64,000 nucleotides of DNA from Leucosporidium creatinivorum (GCA_001600635.1 BCKL01000032.1:103083-167082), one strand, 5' to 3'; counted from the stretch's first letter, positions 11,179 through 23,056 are shown. Notes: generated by a model not told the origin, from the letters alone. Translations and numbers: made by a program.

Positions 11179-14100
11179 CTACTGCGCTGCTCCGAGCTTA
11201 TCAAATGCCGCCAGGAAGTTCGTGCGTCCACGCTCGATCTCCTCCTCATCGTCGTCCTCCTCCGAGATCATAGTCTTCGACAGCTCAACGACCTCCTCCC
11301 GTGTAGCTGCGGCTCCCTTTAGTAGTGAAGACTGCGCGATGGAAGAGGAGAGTTAGAGACGCTTCTTCAAGAATGGCAGCGAGGGCCAGCGAAACTCACG
11401 GCGAAAGTGAAGACTGAAGGCACATCGACCGCGAGGTCGATGAGACCAGTGACGAGGGGCGCAAGCGACTCGAGCATGATCTTGTGCGAGACGACCTCCT
11501 TCTCGCTGATCTCGGTGAAGAGGGTGCGGGTGAGGTTGACGTCGTCGGCCTTCTTGTCGACGGCGGCGTCGGCGAGAGCGCGAATGAGGATACCGCGGTA
11601 CTCGACCGGCAGCGCCTTGACCGACTCGACTCCTTCCGAGATGCTCTTGACCGCGAAGAACTGTGGAGAGAAGCGAACGAGTTAGCCTCGGTGCTCGTCA
11701 ACGAGCTAGCGAACCATTGCAACTCACCTCCTTGACACTGTTGCCTGACCGACGCTCGCCCTCGGACCTCGACATGCTGGTAGCGTTAGGGTCGATGGCT
11801 CCATCGTCCTCGTCCTCGTCCTCCTCGGCGTCCTTCTCCTCGCCCTTCTCTCCCTCCTCCTCCTCCTCCTCCTCACCCTCGAGAGGGACAGTCCTCGGCT
11901 TGAGGACAAGCTTCGGTCGCTGGCTGGTGGAAGGCTCGGGAGCATCTCCAGCACCGCTAAGCAGAGCGAAGGGGTTGCTGGGGGTTGTTGGCCGAGCAGC
12001 CTCCTTGGCCTTGGCCTTGGCGGCGAAAGCGCCCGAGGGGCCGAGGGAGATGGGAGTGGCATCGCGAACGCGACCGAAGGCGCTGAGGTCTCCTGCCTTC
12101 TGTGGCCGCTGGGGAACGGGGGCGCTCCATCCATCGGCTCCAGCAGCGGCGACGCCGAACTGGTCGCGACCTTGACCGCGACGGGAGTTTGGCCGGGAAA
12201 GCTGGTCGTGCAGGCGAGGGAGTCCCTTGCCGCCCGAACTGGCGACCCTGCGCTGAGCCTCGTCGGCAGCCTTCTGCGCCTGCGGGTTCGAAGAGGGAGA
12301 GGTCAGCGAGCGAACGCGGCGAGAGAAACCGAGCGAGACGTACATCCGAGTGGATCTCGGAGATGAGCTTGGGGCCAGCCGAGTCGTGTCGTGGCTGCCA
12401 TCTGCCGGAGCGGAGCTCGGCGACGTCCTGCGCGAGTGGGGAGGCGAAAGTCAGCTTTCGAGCTCGCCGTCGAGAAGGGAAGGAAGGGAGAGACCCACCT
12501 GAAGCATGAAGCGCATACGCGAAGGAATCTTGGGGTTGTTGGCGATCTGAGCCATGCGGGAGAAGTAGATGTCCATGTGCTGCTTGGCCTTGGGGTTGTC
12601 GAGGCCCTTTCCGACGGTGGTAAGGAGACGGCAGAGCGACTCGATGTCCTCCTCATCGGGGTTCTCGGTGTTGGCGAGGAGCTTCTTGATGCACTCGTGC
12701 ATGATGCGCTCGGTGAGCATCTGCAGGCGGTAGAGCTCTCCGATGAAGCGAACGAGTCCGAGACCGCGACGCTTGGCCTTCTGCGCGGCGTAGTACTCGT
12801 CCGAGAGGAGCTCGGCCTCCTTAGGTGCCGACGAGGACGACTTGCCCGACTCGGCATTGTCCTTGGCCTCCTTCTCGGCGGCGTCGTTGGCGTCCTTCTT
12901 GGCGGCGTCGGAAGCGGCGCTGGCGGCAGCGGCAGCAGCCGAAGCCTCCTTGGCCTTCCATCCGGCCTCGTAGTCCTCCTGACAGCGGTTGAGGAGGTAC
13001 TTGCGGAAGAGCGCTCCTCCAGCGACGGGGTTGCCATCCTGTCCCTTGACCGTCTCGTCCTTGACGTTGGCCGAGACCTTCTCCATGAGCTTGCGACACA
13101 GGCGAGCGTACATCTCGGACCAGTTGGCCTCGTCGGTGGCCTTTTCGAAGATGAGGGCGATGACCTGGCGAAGGATGCGACCGTCCGTCTCGTCGACACT
13201 CTTGTCGGCCCACTCGAGGATCTGGTTCGAGATGGACTCGAAGCGCTCGAGGGTGAGCTTGTTGAGGAGGGCCTTGACCTTGCGCTGAACCATCTCGGGG
13301 GCGTTGGGGTCCGAAGGGGCGGCTCCTCCAGCGACGGTGGGAGCCCATCCGGTCTCACTCCTGGGAGCGAGGGTGGCGTTCTCGAATCCATCTCCCGAGA
13401 CGTGCTTGCCACCATCGCCTCCATCGCGACGACGAGATCCTCCCTGCGAGTCGTCCTGGCGCCGCTTGCCTCCGCGGCTGCTGTTCGTTCGTCGGTCGCC
13501 GGCGGGGACAAAGTTGGCTCCGGGGGTGATCATGCCGCTCTGACTCGAGGTGCGCGACATGCTTCCTGGCCGACTGGGGAACGCGCCCGACGCCGAGCGA
13601 CCGAGCGACTGGGCGAAGCGAGCCTCGCTCGAGCCCAATGGCGCCTGGCCAAAGTTGCCCATTCCACCGAACGCGCCGCCTCCGACTCCTCCTCCACTGG
13701 TGCTCCTCGAGCCGAAGCCGCCCGACATGGAGCCCTGCCGACTGGGGACGGCGGGGGGGCCCATCTGCGACGAGCGACGCGAGCCCGAGCCAAAGTTGCC
13801 GCGCTGGTTGCCCGACTCGGAATCGACCATGCCGATCGCCTCGAGGTTGGGGAGGGTCTCGGGCTTCTCGGTGCAGACGGCCATGAACTGGAGGAGGAAC
13901 TCGCGGTCGTAACGGTACTTGCCGGGCTGGGCCTCGGCGTTGAGCTCGGGGCGGGGAGCCTTGACGGATTCGGGGTAGGAGACGGAGGAGAGGTCGTGGA
14001 TGGAGCGGGCGGAGTTGAGAGGGGAAGGAGCGGCGGGGGTCTCGTCCTTGGGGGTGGAAGTCGAGGCCTCGCCGGCGCCGTTGACGGGCTTGGGAGGGAG

Positions 14101-16437
14101 GAAGGAAGGGAGGTTGTTGGAGGGGATGGCGGAGCGGGCGTCGGCGAGGGTTTGGGCGCCGGTCTCCTTCTTCTCCTCGGCCTCGGCGGCAGCGGCCTCC
14201 TCCTCCTTCTTGACATCGGCGGCAGCGGCAGACTTGTCGTCGGCCTCCTTCTTCTCGGCGACCTCCTTCTTGTCGGCCTCGTCCTTCTTGTCGGCAGCGA
14301 CCTTCTCGTCGGCGGCGACCTTCTTCTCCTCCTCGACGACCTTGGCCTTCGAATCGGCAGCGGCCTGCTTCTCGGCCTTCTCCTGCTCGACCTTCTTGGA
14401 CTCGGTCTCGGCCTTCTCCTTGGTAGCCTTCTCCTCGGCGACGGCCTTCTCCTTGGCGGCGGCGACAGCCTTCTCCTCCTCGGCCTTCTTGTTGTCGGCG
14501 GCAGCCTTGTCGGACTTCTCCTTCTCGGCCTTGTCGTCCTCGACCTTCTTCTCATCGGCAGCGACGGCAGCGGCCTTATCCTCGACCTTCTTCTCCTCAG
14601 CCTTGGTCTCCTCGACCTTCTTCTCCTCGGTCTTGGTCTCCTCTACGCCCTCGGCCTTGGCCTTGGCAGCAGCAGCGGCAGCGGCCTTCTCCTTCTCCTC
14701 CTGCACCTCCTTGGGGTTGCGAATCTTGATGGCCGCGCTCTTGCGGGGGGTAGGCGAGAAAGGAGGAGCATCTCCCGCGAGCGAGGGCTTGAACTCGGAT
14801 GCGCCGACGGCGCCGCGCAGGGGAGTGCCGAAGTGAGGGAGGGAAGCGGATTGGGGTTGAGGGGACGAGTAGGCGGCGGGGGTGAAGTGAGGGGTGTTGG
14901 GAGCGAGAGGGTGCGAAGGGGAGGGGGAAGGAGGGATGCCGGCGGTGGAAGGAGGTCCAGAAACGGGCGTGCGAACGCCTGCCGAGGGGGTCGATCCGCC
15001 CGACGTAGGGAGAGGGCCGGAAGGTCCGCCTTGGGGAGGCTGCTGAGGAGCGTACTGTCCAGCACCGGGGTAGCCGCCCATCTGAGGGTAGTAGCCGTAC
15101 TGGCCTTGGGGGTAGGGCTGTGCGAGAGTGAGAGGAGAAGTCGAGTCAGTTTTCGGTTCGACTTCGCGTTCTCGCTCTCGTCGGATCGCTCGAGAGTCTA
15201 GAAACTCACCTGTCCAGGCCACTGCTGCTGGTACATCATCGGCTGACCCTGCGGCAGCGAAACGTTCTGCATCCTCGGGCTCGTGGGGCCACCGAACGAC
15301 TGGCGGTTGGCGGGCCTTCCCTGAGGAGGAGCGCCACCCATGACGGGGCTACCGACGTACGAGCCATTCCTCGATCCTGGTCCACCAGAGGTCGACGAGC
15401 CGGGTCCTCCAGGTCCGCCATACGGGTTACCGTTGGGGATATTTTGCGAAGGGGTCTTGCCGGCGCCGTGCTGCATGTAGGGCGAGCTGGGCTGCTGCTG
15501 CTGCTGGTAGGGGGAGGAGCCGGGGAGGTGGGCGTATCCGGGCGAAGGGGAGGTGCCGTACTGCTGCTGCTGCTGTTGCTGCTGCTGCTGAGCCTGGGGG
15601 ATGAAAGCGGGAGGAGGCTGCTGGCGGGGAGCGAAGGCGGCCGAGTTGCTCGACAGCTGGTGGGAAGGGTTGGAAGGGAGGGGGGAAGGAGTAGGCTGAG
15701 GCGAACGAGCCTGCGCTTGAGGGTCGTAGGTAGCGAGCGAACGACGCTCGGCGGCGGGGGCTCCTCCGGGGAGGGAAGCGGGCGCGGGCGAAGGCGATCC
15801 TCCTCCAGTGAAGAACGAGTGGATGTCGACCGTCTTCTTGGGAGCAGCAGCAGCGGGAGCGCCCGAAGCGGGGACGGTTCCGAAGCTCTTGGGGTTGCCG
15901 TTGAAAGCGGGAGGAGCAGCGGGCGAGGAAGAGATGGCAGCGTTCGAGTCGTTGACGTTGCCAAAGTTGACCGCTGTAGATGCAACGGAGCTCAGTCATG
16001 TACTTCTAACATCTCTCCCATTCGCGCCGTTGGGCGAGCGATGAGCTGTAGCGCAGCGATCGCCGAGAAAAAGAGAAGAGGGAGAGAAACGCACCATCGG
16101 CGGCACCGCTCTTGAGAGCAGGGCTGTTGGCGGCCTCTACCTGAGCGCTAGGCTTCTTGGCCTGTCCACCCTGCTGTCCGTTCCCAGCAGCCTGGGCGAT
16201 AGCAGCAGCAGCCGCCGTGGAAGGACTCGAGCCTCCGAACGAGCCGATCACGGCCGGAGCATCCTTGCCGTTGATGGCGGGAGGGGAAGGCTTGGACTTG
16301 GAGGCGGCGGCGGCGTAGTTGACGGGAGGCTTGAAGGCGGGGATGGCGCCTACTGCGTACGCCGAAGCCTTGTTGGTCGAGGGAGCCGAGGCGGTCGCTG
16401 GAGGGGTGGGAGCCGAAGCGGAAGATGGGGTGCTCAT
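11179..16437 (-). CDS. TIF4631: Translation initiation factor eIF4G with MA3-type C-terminus
   Basis: Seven exons: 16437-16095, 15973-15210, 15117-12499, 12427-12344, 12279-11728, 11660-11400 and 11331-11179. From the N-terminus there is a Pro/Ala/Gln-rich region with NYAAAASKSKP and a poly-Q run, then a long alternating Lys/Glu/Ala helix. Next comes the eIF4E-binding motif YDREFLLQF in KYRYDREFLLQFMAVCTEKP. The MIF4G HEAT domain follows (MVQRKVKALLNKLTLERFES, GRILRQVIALIFEKATDEAN, LVRFIGELYRLQML). A low-complexity linker leads to a C-terminal MA3-like domain (FFAVKSISEGVESVKALPVE ... LESLAPLVTGLIDLAVDVPS). The protein scaffolds eIF4E, eIF4A, eIF3 and PABP at the mRNA cap. Budding- and fission-yeast eIF4G lack an MA3 domain, so this form is closer to animal eIF4G in layout. 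Confidence 0.93.
15562..15599 (-). repeat. CAG/CAA repeat encoding polyglutamine in eIF4G
   Basis: A run of CAG codons with one CAA (seen as CTG/TTG triplets on the plus strand) encodes about nine Gln in the N-terminal region of eIF4G. A second, shorter Gln run lies about 60 bp further along the gene. Confidence 0.8.
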
Positions 16438-17249
16438 TGGAGTGGGAAGAGGGAGAGGGTGGGAGAGTATAGCAGTTACTAAGTTCTGTAGTAACTACCG
16501 GGAGCTTTGAAGAGAGACGACGACGACGGGGGAGCGGTCGACGAGGGGGTTGTTGTTGGTGGCGGCGGGTCTCGTTTAGAAGAGACGGAGAAGGACCTGA
16601 GAGGAGAAGGAGAAGCTGTAGGGTGATATCAACGAGTCAGCTAGGCTGTCCTACAGAGCCTCGTCCGCTGAGCCCTCCCAGTGTGGCGCTCAAGCGATGC
16701 GAAGACAGGTGAGCGAGTCGAAAAAGCTGACCCTTGTCGTCTGAGGGAGGGAGCCCGTTCAGAGTCTGTAGTCGACTGAGAGTGCGGGGAGAAGAGAAGG
16801 GGGTACAGCCGGGAGCCTCAAACGGGGTTCCTCGTGTAGCTGGTTAGATGTCTATCCTAGCGAAAGGGAGACGGCTGGAGTTCAAAAGGCGCTCGAAACT
16901 CGAGGCTTGGACGTCTGACGCGCGATTCTAATTCGACCTTACTCCCGTTTCTAAACTCCAATTCCACAGACCCTCGCCTTTTGTTCTCGCGTCTCGCTTG
17001 TGTACATCTGTACGGTGGGCTGAGACGTCTGGGCTCATGGCTTGTCGTACAGTCATTTCTACCACCCTCACAGCCACACTTGAGCCTCACCACTCCTCTC
17101 TCGGCGCTCGCTCGGCGCTCATCTCCTCGCAACGAAATAGCCCAGCCAATTGAGTTGCAGCGAAGTGAAGAGAGAAAGAGGTCATGCAAGCGTGCGAAAA
17201 GGGGAGTATCGTCATCATCATCAAAGTCCATCATCCATCATCCTCCAGC
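16438..17249. other. eIF4G promoter and leader region
   Basis: 812 bp between the eIF4G start and the stop of the GPI-anchored protein gene, both on the minus strand. Several AG/GT pairs with CTGAC-like motifs suggest the eIF4G leader could contain an intron, but I could not fix its ends. No convincing coding sequence was found. Confidence 0.45.
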
Positions 17250-18702
17250 TCAAGCCAGAGCGATAAATCCGACAAGTCCAACGAGCGCCGAGAGGGCTCC
17301 TCCGATCTGGAGGCTGGCAGCTCCGCTGGCGGGGGTCGAAGCACTGGTAGTAGCGGCCTTGCTGGCGGCGGAAGCGGGTGCCGAAGTGGCGGCGGCGGCA
17401 GAGCTGTCAGTCTCCATAACGGTGACGACGCTGTCGGTCTCAGTCGAGGCATCGCTGGCCGATGAGGACTGGGCGGCGGCGGAGGAGGACGAGCGACTGG
17501 TGAAGGAGGACGAAGATGCAGAGGTGACCATGGCGGAAGAGGTCGAGTTGGATGCGGAAGATCCACCGGTGGCCGACGCCGAACCGGTGGCAATTACTCC
17601 TCCCGAGATGGAGGGCTCGGCGATCGTCTCCGAGGGGTCGGTGAGAGCTCCGTAACCGTACTTGATGGTCTGGCCTCCGCTGGTGGTTGTGTTCGTGGGC
17701 TCAGTCTGCAGGAAGTTGAGGTGAGCGGGCGCTCAGCGGCGAGGCGCAGATCAAGACGTACCGATGCGCCAGTGGCAGAGGCGATGGTGAAGCGACCAGT
17801 CCACGAGGTAGCCTGTCCAGGAGCAGAGTACTCTGTTGGTGGGTAGCGGGTGAGAGGAGCGATCAGCGGGCGACCGTGGGAGAGCCGAAGCAAGGCGAGC
17901 GATTCGGCGTACGGTAGAAGTAGACTGTAGAAGAGGCAGGGTCAGCTCAGAGCGTAGATTGGTACACGAAGAAACTCACTCTGACTGTTGGGGGTAACCG
18001 CAGGGCAGTCCCAGTTGATCACGCCGCCAGTCGAGCCATCACTGTTCAAGTCCGAGTCGAGAGTCAGCGCTCGACCTTGCCGGCTAGCGTACAGCATTAA
18101 GACTCACAGTCCAGTAACGACATCGGCGACAACGACCTGTATTCGATGGAACCAGACGTCGAAGGTCAGCTCGCCGTTCCATCCCCCCCCTCCCTCGCCG
18201 CCGACATCCATCGCCGAAACAGCCAGACCTCGCCTCCGGCGGCCTTCGAACGCCCCGCGCGCCATAGACCTGTTCAAAGGAATTAACGCACCATATCCAG
18301 GTTGCCACCACTCATCAGCTGAATGGTAGTGTTCTCCCATTTCTGTCGGCGCAGCCAAGTCCGAAAGTCAGCTTGATGATGGACTCAGAGACGGTGGGGA
18401 GAGAACTCACGCCAGTGGTGTCGGGAGTGTACTGGATCAAGCAGTTGGCGCCCTCCTGTAGAGATCAAACAGCACCAGGTCAGCTTTCGTTTGTCCTCCA
18501 TTCACCAGGCTTGAGCGCGTCCGGTGCCCTCTGCTCTCGATCCCTCCGCTGCCTCCTCCTGCTGTCTTCGGGACGTGTGAAGACGCGCCAGAGCAAGAAA
18601 GCGTACATTGAACTTGTCTCCAGGTGTGGGACCGGTGGGAATCACGTCGGCAGCGGCGAGCGAGACGAGAGCGGAGGCGGCGAGGACGAACTTGGCGAGC
18701 AT
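17250..18702 (-). CDS. Secreted Ser/Thr-rich GPI-anchored cell-wall protein (Kre9/KNH-like)
   Basis: Eight exons: 18702-18607, 18455-18411, 18342-18292, 18136-18108, 18041-17980, 17924-17913 (12 nt), 17832-17762 and 17705-17250. A signal peptide (MLAKFVLAASALVSLAAA) is followed by a roughly 100-residue beta-rich domain: PTGPTPGDKFNEGANCLIQY, KWENTTIQLMSGGNLDMVVV, then YSAPGQATSWTGRFTIAS. This fits the fungal Kre9/Knh1-type Ser-Thr-rich GPI-anchored family. A long Ser/Ala/Thr stalk, likely O-mannosylated, ends in a small-residue omega-site region and a hydrophobic tail (IGGALSALVGLVGFIALA), as in GPI proteins. It probably works in wall beta-glucan organisation or simply as a wall mannoprotein. 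Function is inferred from the family only. Confidence 0.85.
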
Positions 18703-19495
18703 TTTAACGAGGGGAAGGGCGGTTGTAACGAGGGACAGAACGAGTGTGGGTGTAAGAGTGCGAGAAGGCTGCCGGAGCTGTGCTGTACTGCACTCAAGGA
18801 CGGAAAAAGAGCGCGAGGGTGTCAGTTGGAGGCGTCGAAGGGCAGGAGAAGTTGGCTGAAGCGCTGAAGGGCGCGTGCACCGCTTTGAGTGAGGTACAGA
18901 GCGTGGGGGTGCCGTGAGAGCGCTGCTGAGGCTGGTTGCTGTAGGGACTCACGTTGCGAGAGATGAGACGAGACGAGAGATGCAGGCGAAGGGAAAGAGC
19001 GGACTAGGAGACGAGTCGACGAGTCGACGACAGCGCGAGTGATGGATGCGCGCGCTGATGTGGGCGAGGAGGTTGTACAGCAGGACAGCAGAGCGTTGCT
19101 AACTCTGCATCGACTACTGGAAGCCCTAAGCGACTTCCCCCAGCTCGGCGCCGAAGAGGCTCCTCTTCGCCGAGCCGCTCTCCTTCGCAGCCGGAACCTC
19201 GTAGGGAGCTCGGTCGAGGCCGAGAGCAGCCGGTCTTTACCTGTGCCCCCATCGAGCCGACTCAGAGCTGCCTCCTTCCGACTCGCTTCCCAGCCTGCCT
19301 GATCCAGCACTCGGAGCTCCGTTTCGACCCTCGTGGGCTCCCCTTTGCTCGCTCCCGTCGCCTCAGAAGCAGCCGTATAAATCGGCTGGGAGGCTTTTCT
19401 AAGCCCCACCTGCACCTCAACCCGATTCCCGCTCTGCTCAGAAGGGAGCGCTTCGCGGCTGATCCTCTTCCTCTTCTGCCTCTTCGTCAGTCGAC
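18703..19495. promoter_or_regulatory. Divergent promoter region between wall protein and secreted Cys-rich protein
   Basis: 793 bp between two head-to-head genes that both encode exported proteins. The right side carries a TATA box (19376-19382) serving the plus-strand gene. ORFs here look like chance frames. Confidence 0.5.
19376..19382 (+). promoter_or_regulatory. TATA box for secreted Cys-rich protein 1
   Basis: TATAAAT lies 120 bp before the ATG at 19496. The tandem paralogue has TATAAAGA at a similar position. Confidence 0.65.
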
Positions 19496-20988
19496 ATGAA
19501 GACTATTTTGCTCGCTTCCTTGCTACTGCTTGCAGCTGCTGCTGCTGCACCTACCGCCAACGTAGACGAGGGCCTGCTGGAGAAGCGAGGTGAGTCGCCG
19601 GCGCCGATCCGAGCTACGGGAAGCGCATTAGAAGCTGACTGGTAGACTCTCGAGAGCAGGAATCACTTGGTTAGTATTGCTGCTCTCTTTCTCGAAGTTG
19701 CAGCTCCATCCCCGCTGTCGCCAAGCGCCCTAATTCGGGATTGGAGGGGCGGCACCGAGAAGCAGAGCGCCTCGCTTACATTCGCCTTTTCGGCAGTCCT
19801 CCTCCCACTCATGTCTACAAAGATACCTGCGTGTCTTCCTGTCCCTCTCCTGGCTACTTCGTGCGCGCCAGTGAGTCTGTTCGGAGCTTTCGGCGAGGAG
19901 ACTCTTTCCTCGGTCCGCCTGCTGACCCTCGATACATCGCTCGCAGACAACGAGTGCTTATCGTGTGGAAAGGGAGTCAAGACCTGCAACTCGCAAGGCG
20001 CTCTGACGTGGTGAGACCGTCCCGGGCGAAACGAAGCATCAGAAGCGATCGCCGAGCTTCAACTGATACTTGCTTTGACAGCATCTCGCCTACCGACGTG
20101 ATTGCTGGCACCAACTGCGTTAAGACCTGTGCTCGTGGAAGTGATCTCTGGCCCGAGAGTGAGCTCTTTGTCGCCTTTCGAGTCGCAGGGAGCTGATCAT
20201 CCCCTCGGCGCTCGCAGAGAAGAAGTGCATCCCCTGTGGTCCCGGAAAGTACCTCAGCTTCCTCGGTCAGTCTTATGCCTCTCCTTTTCTCGCGTAGAGC
20301 TCAGCTAGTCTGTTTGCAGAAGGCACCTGTGTCGACCCGGCCGACGGTACAGGCGCAATCTACCTCCGCTTCGCTGGACACGCAAGGACGGCTCTGCGCG
20401 ATCCTGTCCCCGACGATGGTGCTATCGGATCGAAGGAGACTTCTAGTCTAGCGTGCATCACTCAAGTGCGATACGAGAACCATTATAGCCATGGAGGACT
20501 GCGTGAGTTCCGAAGCCGAGCTTTTGCGCCGAGTCGTACGTCGACAGAAGGTGTGAGCTGACGTGTTGACCTCTTCTCCTGACTTACCAACAGCCTTCTT
20601 GAGCTACGCCTTCTGGAACTCGGCCACCAAGGTCTGCGCAGGCCACCGAGGCTACTCCGCCACGGCGCCCCCAAGACATCGCTTTACAGGCGGCCACGAG
20701 GTGGACTTCCTGGGACTCACACAGCCGAAGAGAAATGCTTGTAGCCTTCCTTCTGGCGGAACTCTCTCCTACCAGGACCTTAGTGAGCTTCCGGAGCGAG
20801 CGTTGAGGCGCTCGGCGATGGCTGACGGTGCTTCGGCGCAGTGCCTGGCTACACCAGCTGCACACAGATTTTCTTCGCCGGCACCACTTGCTATTGTACG
20901 CTGTTTGAGTCTATGAAGAATCTCAGCTGACCTCTTGCTTGCTGCAGTGTACGGCACCAAGAGTTTGTGCTCGACCGCCTTCTCTTGA
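19496..20988 (+). CDS. Secreted cysteine-rich protein 1 (tandem paralogue)
   Basis: Signal peptide MKTILLASLLLLAAAAAA, short pro-region and a Kex2-type site (LLEKR) are followed by a mature Cys-rich chain. Exon 2 is only 10 nt (19660-19669, encoding GIT plus part of a Cys). The body has repeated CxxC-type modules: CVSSCPSPGYF, NECLSCGKGVKTC, NCVKTCARGSDLWPEKKKC, IPCGPGKYLSF. A second half has a GHARTAL segment, GGHEVDFLGL, and ends PGYTSCTQIFFAGTTC, YLYGTKSLCSTAFS. The spaced Cys-x2-Cys pattern resembles ephrin/furin-type (GCC2/GCC3-like) extracellular modules. I do not recognise the whole protein. It could be an effector, adhesion or wall protein. Stop is TGA at 20986-20988. Confidence 0.75.
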
Positions 20989-21525
20989 GCTCTTCACTCA
21001 CCTCCCTCGCCTGAAGCTCTCGCCATCTTTCGCCCTTGCACACTATCTGTAGCTGCTACATTTTTTTCTTTCTGTGCTATGCTCAGTCCCGACCTTTGTC
21101 TTTGGGGTCAGAGCGAGATCACGCCGAAAAGATCGCCGAGCTCGCGCGCTCGCAAAAGCTCCTATGCCACTCTACGACAGTCCTTTTGGCCACAGATTGC
21201 CCCGACATATGTAGCTACAGGTCATCTTCAGCCCCACTTGCAGCTGACTCCCTCGGCCTCGACGAAAGGCATGAAACTCGGAGCCTGCTCGGCGATCGGA
21301 ACCGAAGCCCCACCCGCCGAGATCTTCGTCCTCTCGTCTGCTGATTGGACAGTATAAAGATAGCTCACAGCTTCCCACGACTCTGCTGTACCCTCTCACC
21401 CCGCAACGAATGTATCACCTGCCTCCCCGCTGCTGAAGAAAGTTGGGAGCTATCGACGAGAGGCTTTAGCAGGTCTTACTCTCCTTCTTGCCTCTGCTTC
21501 CCGTTCAGCCTCTCCACCACTCGCT
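20989..21525. promoter_or_regulatory. Promoter region of secreted Cys-rich protein 2
   Basis: 537 bp between tandem paralogues. Near its right end are an ATTGG (reverse CCAAT) at 21344-21348 and a TATA box at 21353-21360. Confidence 0.5.
21353..21360 (+). promoter_or_regulatory. TATA box for secreted Cys-rich protein 2
   Basis: TATAAAGA sits 166 bp before the ATG at 21526 and just after an inverted CCAAT box. Confidence 0.6.
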
Positions 21526-23056
21526 ATGAAGTTCGTCCTCTATCTCGCTGCCCTCTCTGGCGTACTTGCTGCTGCTCTCCCTGCTGAGGGAGGCGGTGCG
21601 CTGGAGAAACGAGGTGAGTGATCGTCGCTCGCCGTGCTCGCTTCGGGAAGCGCTCGAATGCTAACTTCCTGCTTTCTGAGCACCAGTGACCTCTTGGTGA
21701 GCTCTGAATCTTCCCCATCGCAAGCCGAGGAGGTCCCGACGACTCTGCTACAGGCCAATGAGCGACCGGCTCCCTCTCGACCTTTGCCGTCCCAGCACCC
21801 GAGCTGACAAGCACTTGGTACAACAGCGCCCTCCCCAAGCACCTCTACCACAGCGCTTGTGTCTATCCGTGCCCCTCTCCTGGTTACTACAAGGCAGACG
21901 GTAAGCAAGGCGTGTCGGCGTTGAGAGCAGCGCTCGCTGATCTCACTTCGCTGCTCCACAGTCAACACCTGCTTCGATTGCGGAACGGGAGTAAAGAGTT
22001 GCAACTCTTCTGCCGCTTTGTCGTGGTACGCTCGGCACTTCTTCCCTTCGCAGCCTTCGTTTTCTCCGCCGAGCTCACCCGCCTTTCTCGGCGCTCAGCA
22101 AATCGTCTACCGACTACATCGCCGGCAAAAATTGTGTCAAAACCTGCCCCACTGGTAGCGACCCTTGGCCTGCCAGTGAGCACCTTAATCTACTCGCGTC
22201 AGCGACGCCGACAGCTGACCTCGGCGATCCCACTCGCAGAACACCGCTGCGTTCCCTGCGGCACGGGCAAGTACTTGAACCTCCAAAGTACGTTAGCACT
22301 CGAATTCAAGCGCTCTACACCCCTGACTCTACACATCTCCCAACAGCTGGCGAATGCGCCGACCCGAACTTTACGCCGGACTCGGCCAACTATCTTCGCA
22401 TTGCTGGTCACCAGCGCACAGCCGCCATGGTCCAGAACCCAGACGTCTACAGCCCAGTCAAGACTTCCGCCACCAGCAGCCTTGACTGTGCCAACAAGTG
22501 TGTGGAAGCGTATCGTGAAGGGCGCGACAAGGGAGGCTGTGAGCTCGGCTTTCGCTTTCGTCTTTCCTCTGTACCTCGGGAAGCTCACTCGTTCGGGGCT
22601 CTCTTCTCACATCTTCTCCCTCAACTTTCTATGATCGTAGATTACTACAACTTCAACCGGTTCAACAGCTACTACAGGTCCTGCGAGTGCCACCGCTTTT
22701 TCGAGGCCAGCCCGAACGATCCTCCTTACAACCAACGCTACACCGCCGGCCACGAGATCGACTTTGTGACCCTTGGATCCTCGGTCGCTGGAGCCTGCTC
22801 AGACCCGAACAACACACCTCAGTACAAGGCCCTCTGTGAGTCGTCGGCGCTCACTTTCGGTCCTTGGTGCTGTCTGAATCTCGGCAATTTCCTGACGCTT
22901 CTTGGCAGTCCCCGGCTACACGAGCTGCATTCAGGTCTTCTACGCCGGAGATACTTGCTACAGTGAGTGATTCCGCGCTCGTCGAAGAGCTCCCGCTGAC
23001 CGATTCCTTTCCTAGTCTACGGAACCAAATCGTTCTGCTCGACCGCCTTCTCGTAG
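21526..23056 (+). CDS. Secreted cysteine-rich protein 2 (tandem paralogue)
   Basis: Same architecture as the gene at 19496: signal peptide MKFVLYLAALSGVLAAALP, Kex2-type site (ALEKR), and a 10-nt second exon (21687-21696) encoding VTS plus part of a Cys. Cys modules follow: HSACVYPCPSPGYYKADVNT, CFDCGTGVKSC, NCVKTCPTGSDPWPAKHRC, VPCGTGKYLNLQTGEC. The second half reads YLRIAGHQRTAAM, LDCANKCVEAY, YYRSCECHRFF, AGHEIDFVTLG, PGYTSCIQVFYAGDTCYIYG and TKSFCSTAFS. Sequence identity to copy 1 is clear but moderate, so the duplication is not recent. Introns sit at equivalent places. Ligand and function are unknown. Confidence 0.75.

Noticed and set aside
12391-15201. 936-codon plus-strand ORF opposite eIF4G
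   Set aside because: It is the antisense of the eIF4G exon. Its long Leu/Gly tracts are the complement of the Lys/Glu/Ala codons, and it has no splice or domain support.
18822-19415. 197-codon minus-strand ORF in the divergent promoter
   Set aside because: Composition is not protein-like, and the region is explained as promoter of two exported-protein genes.
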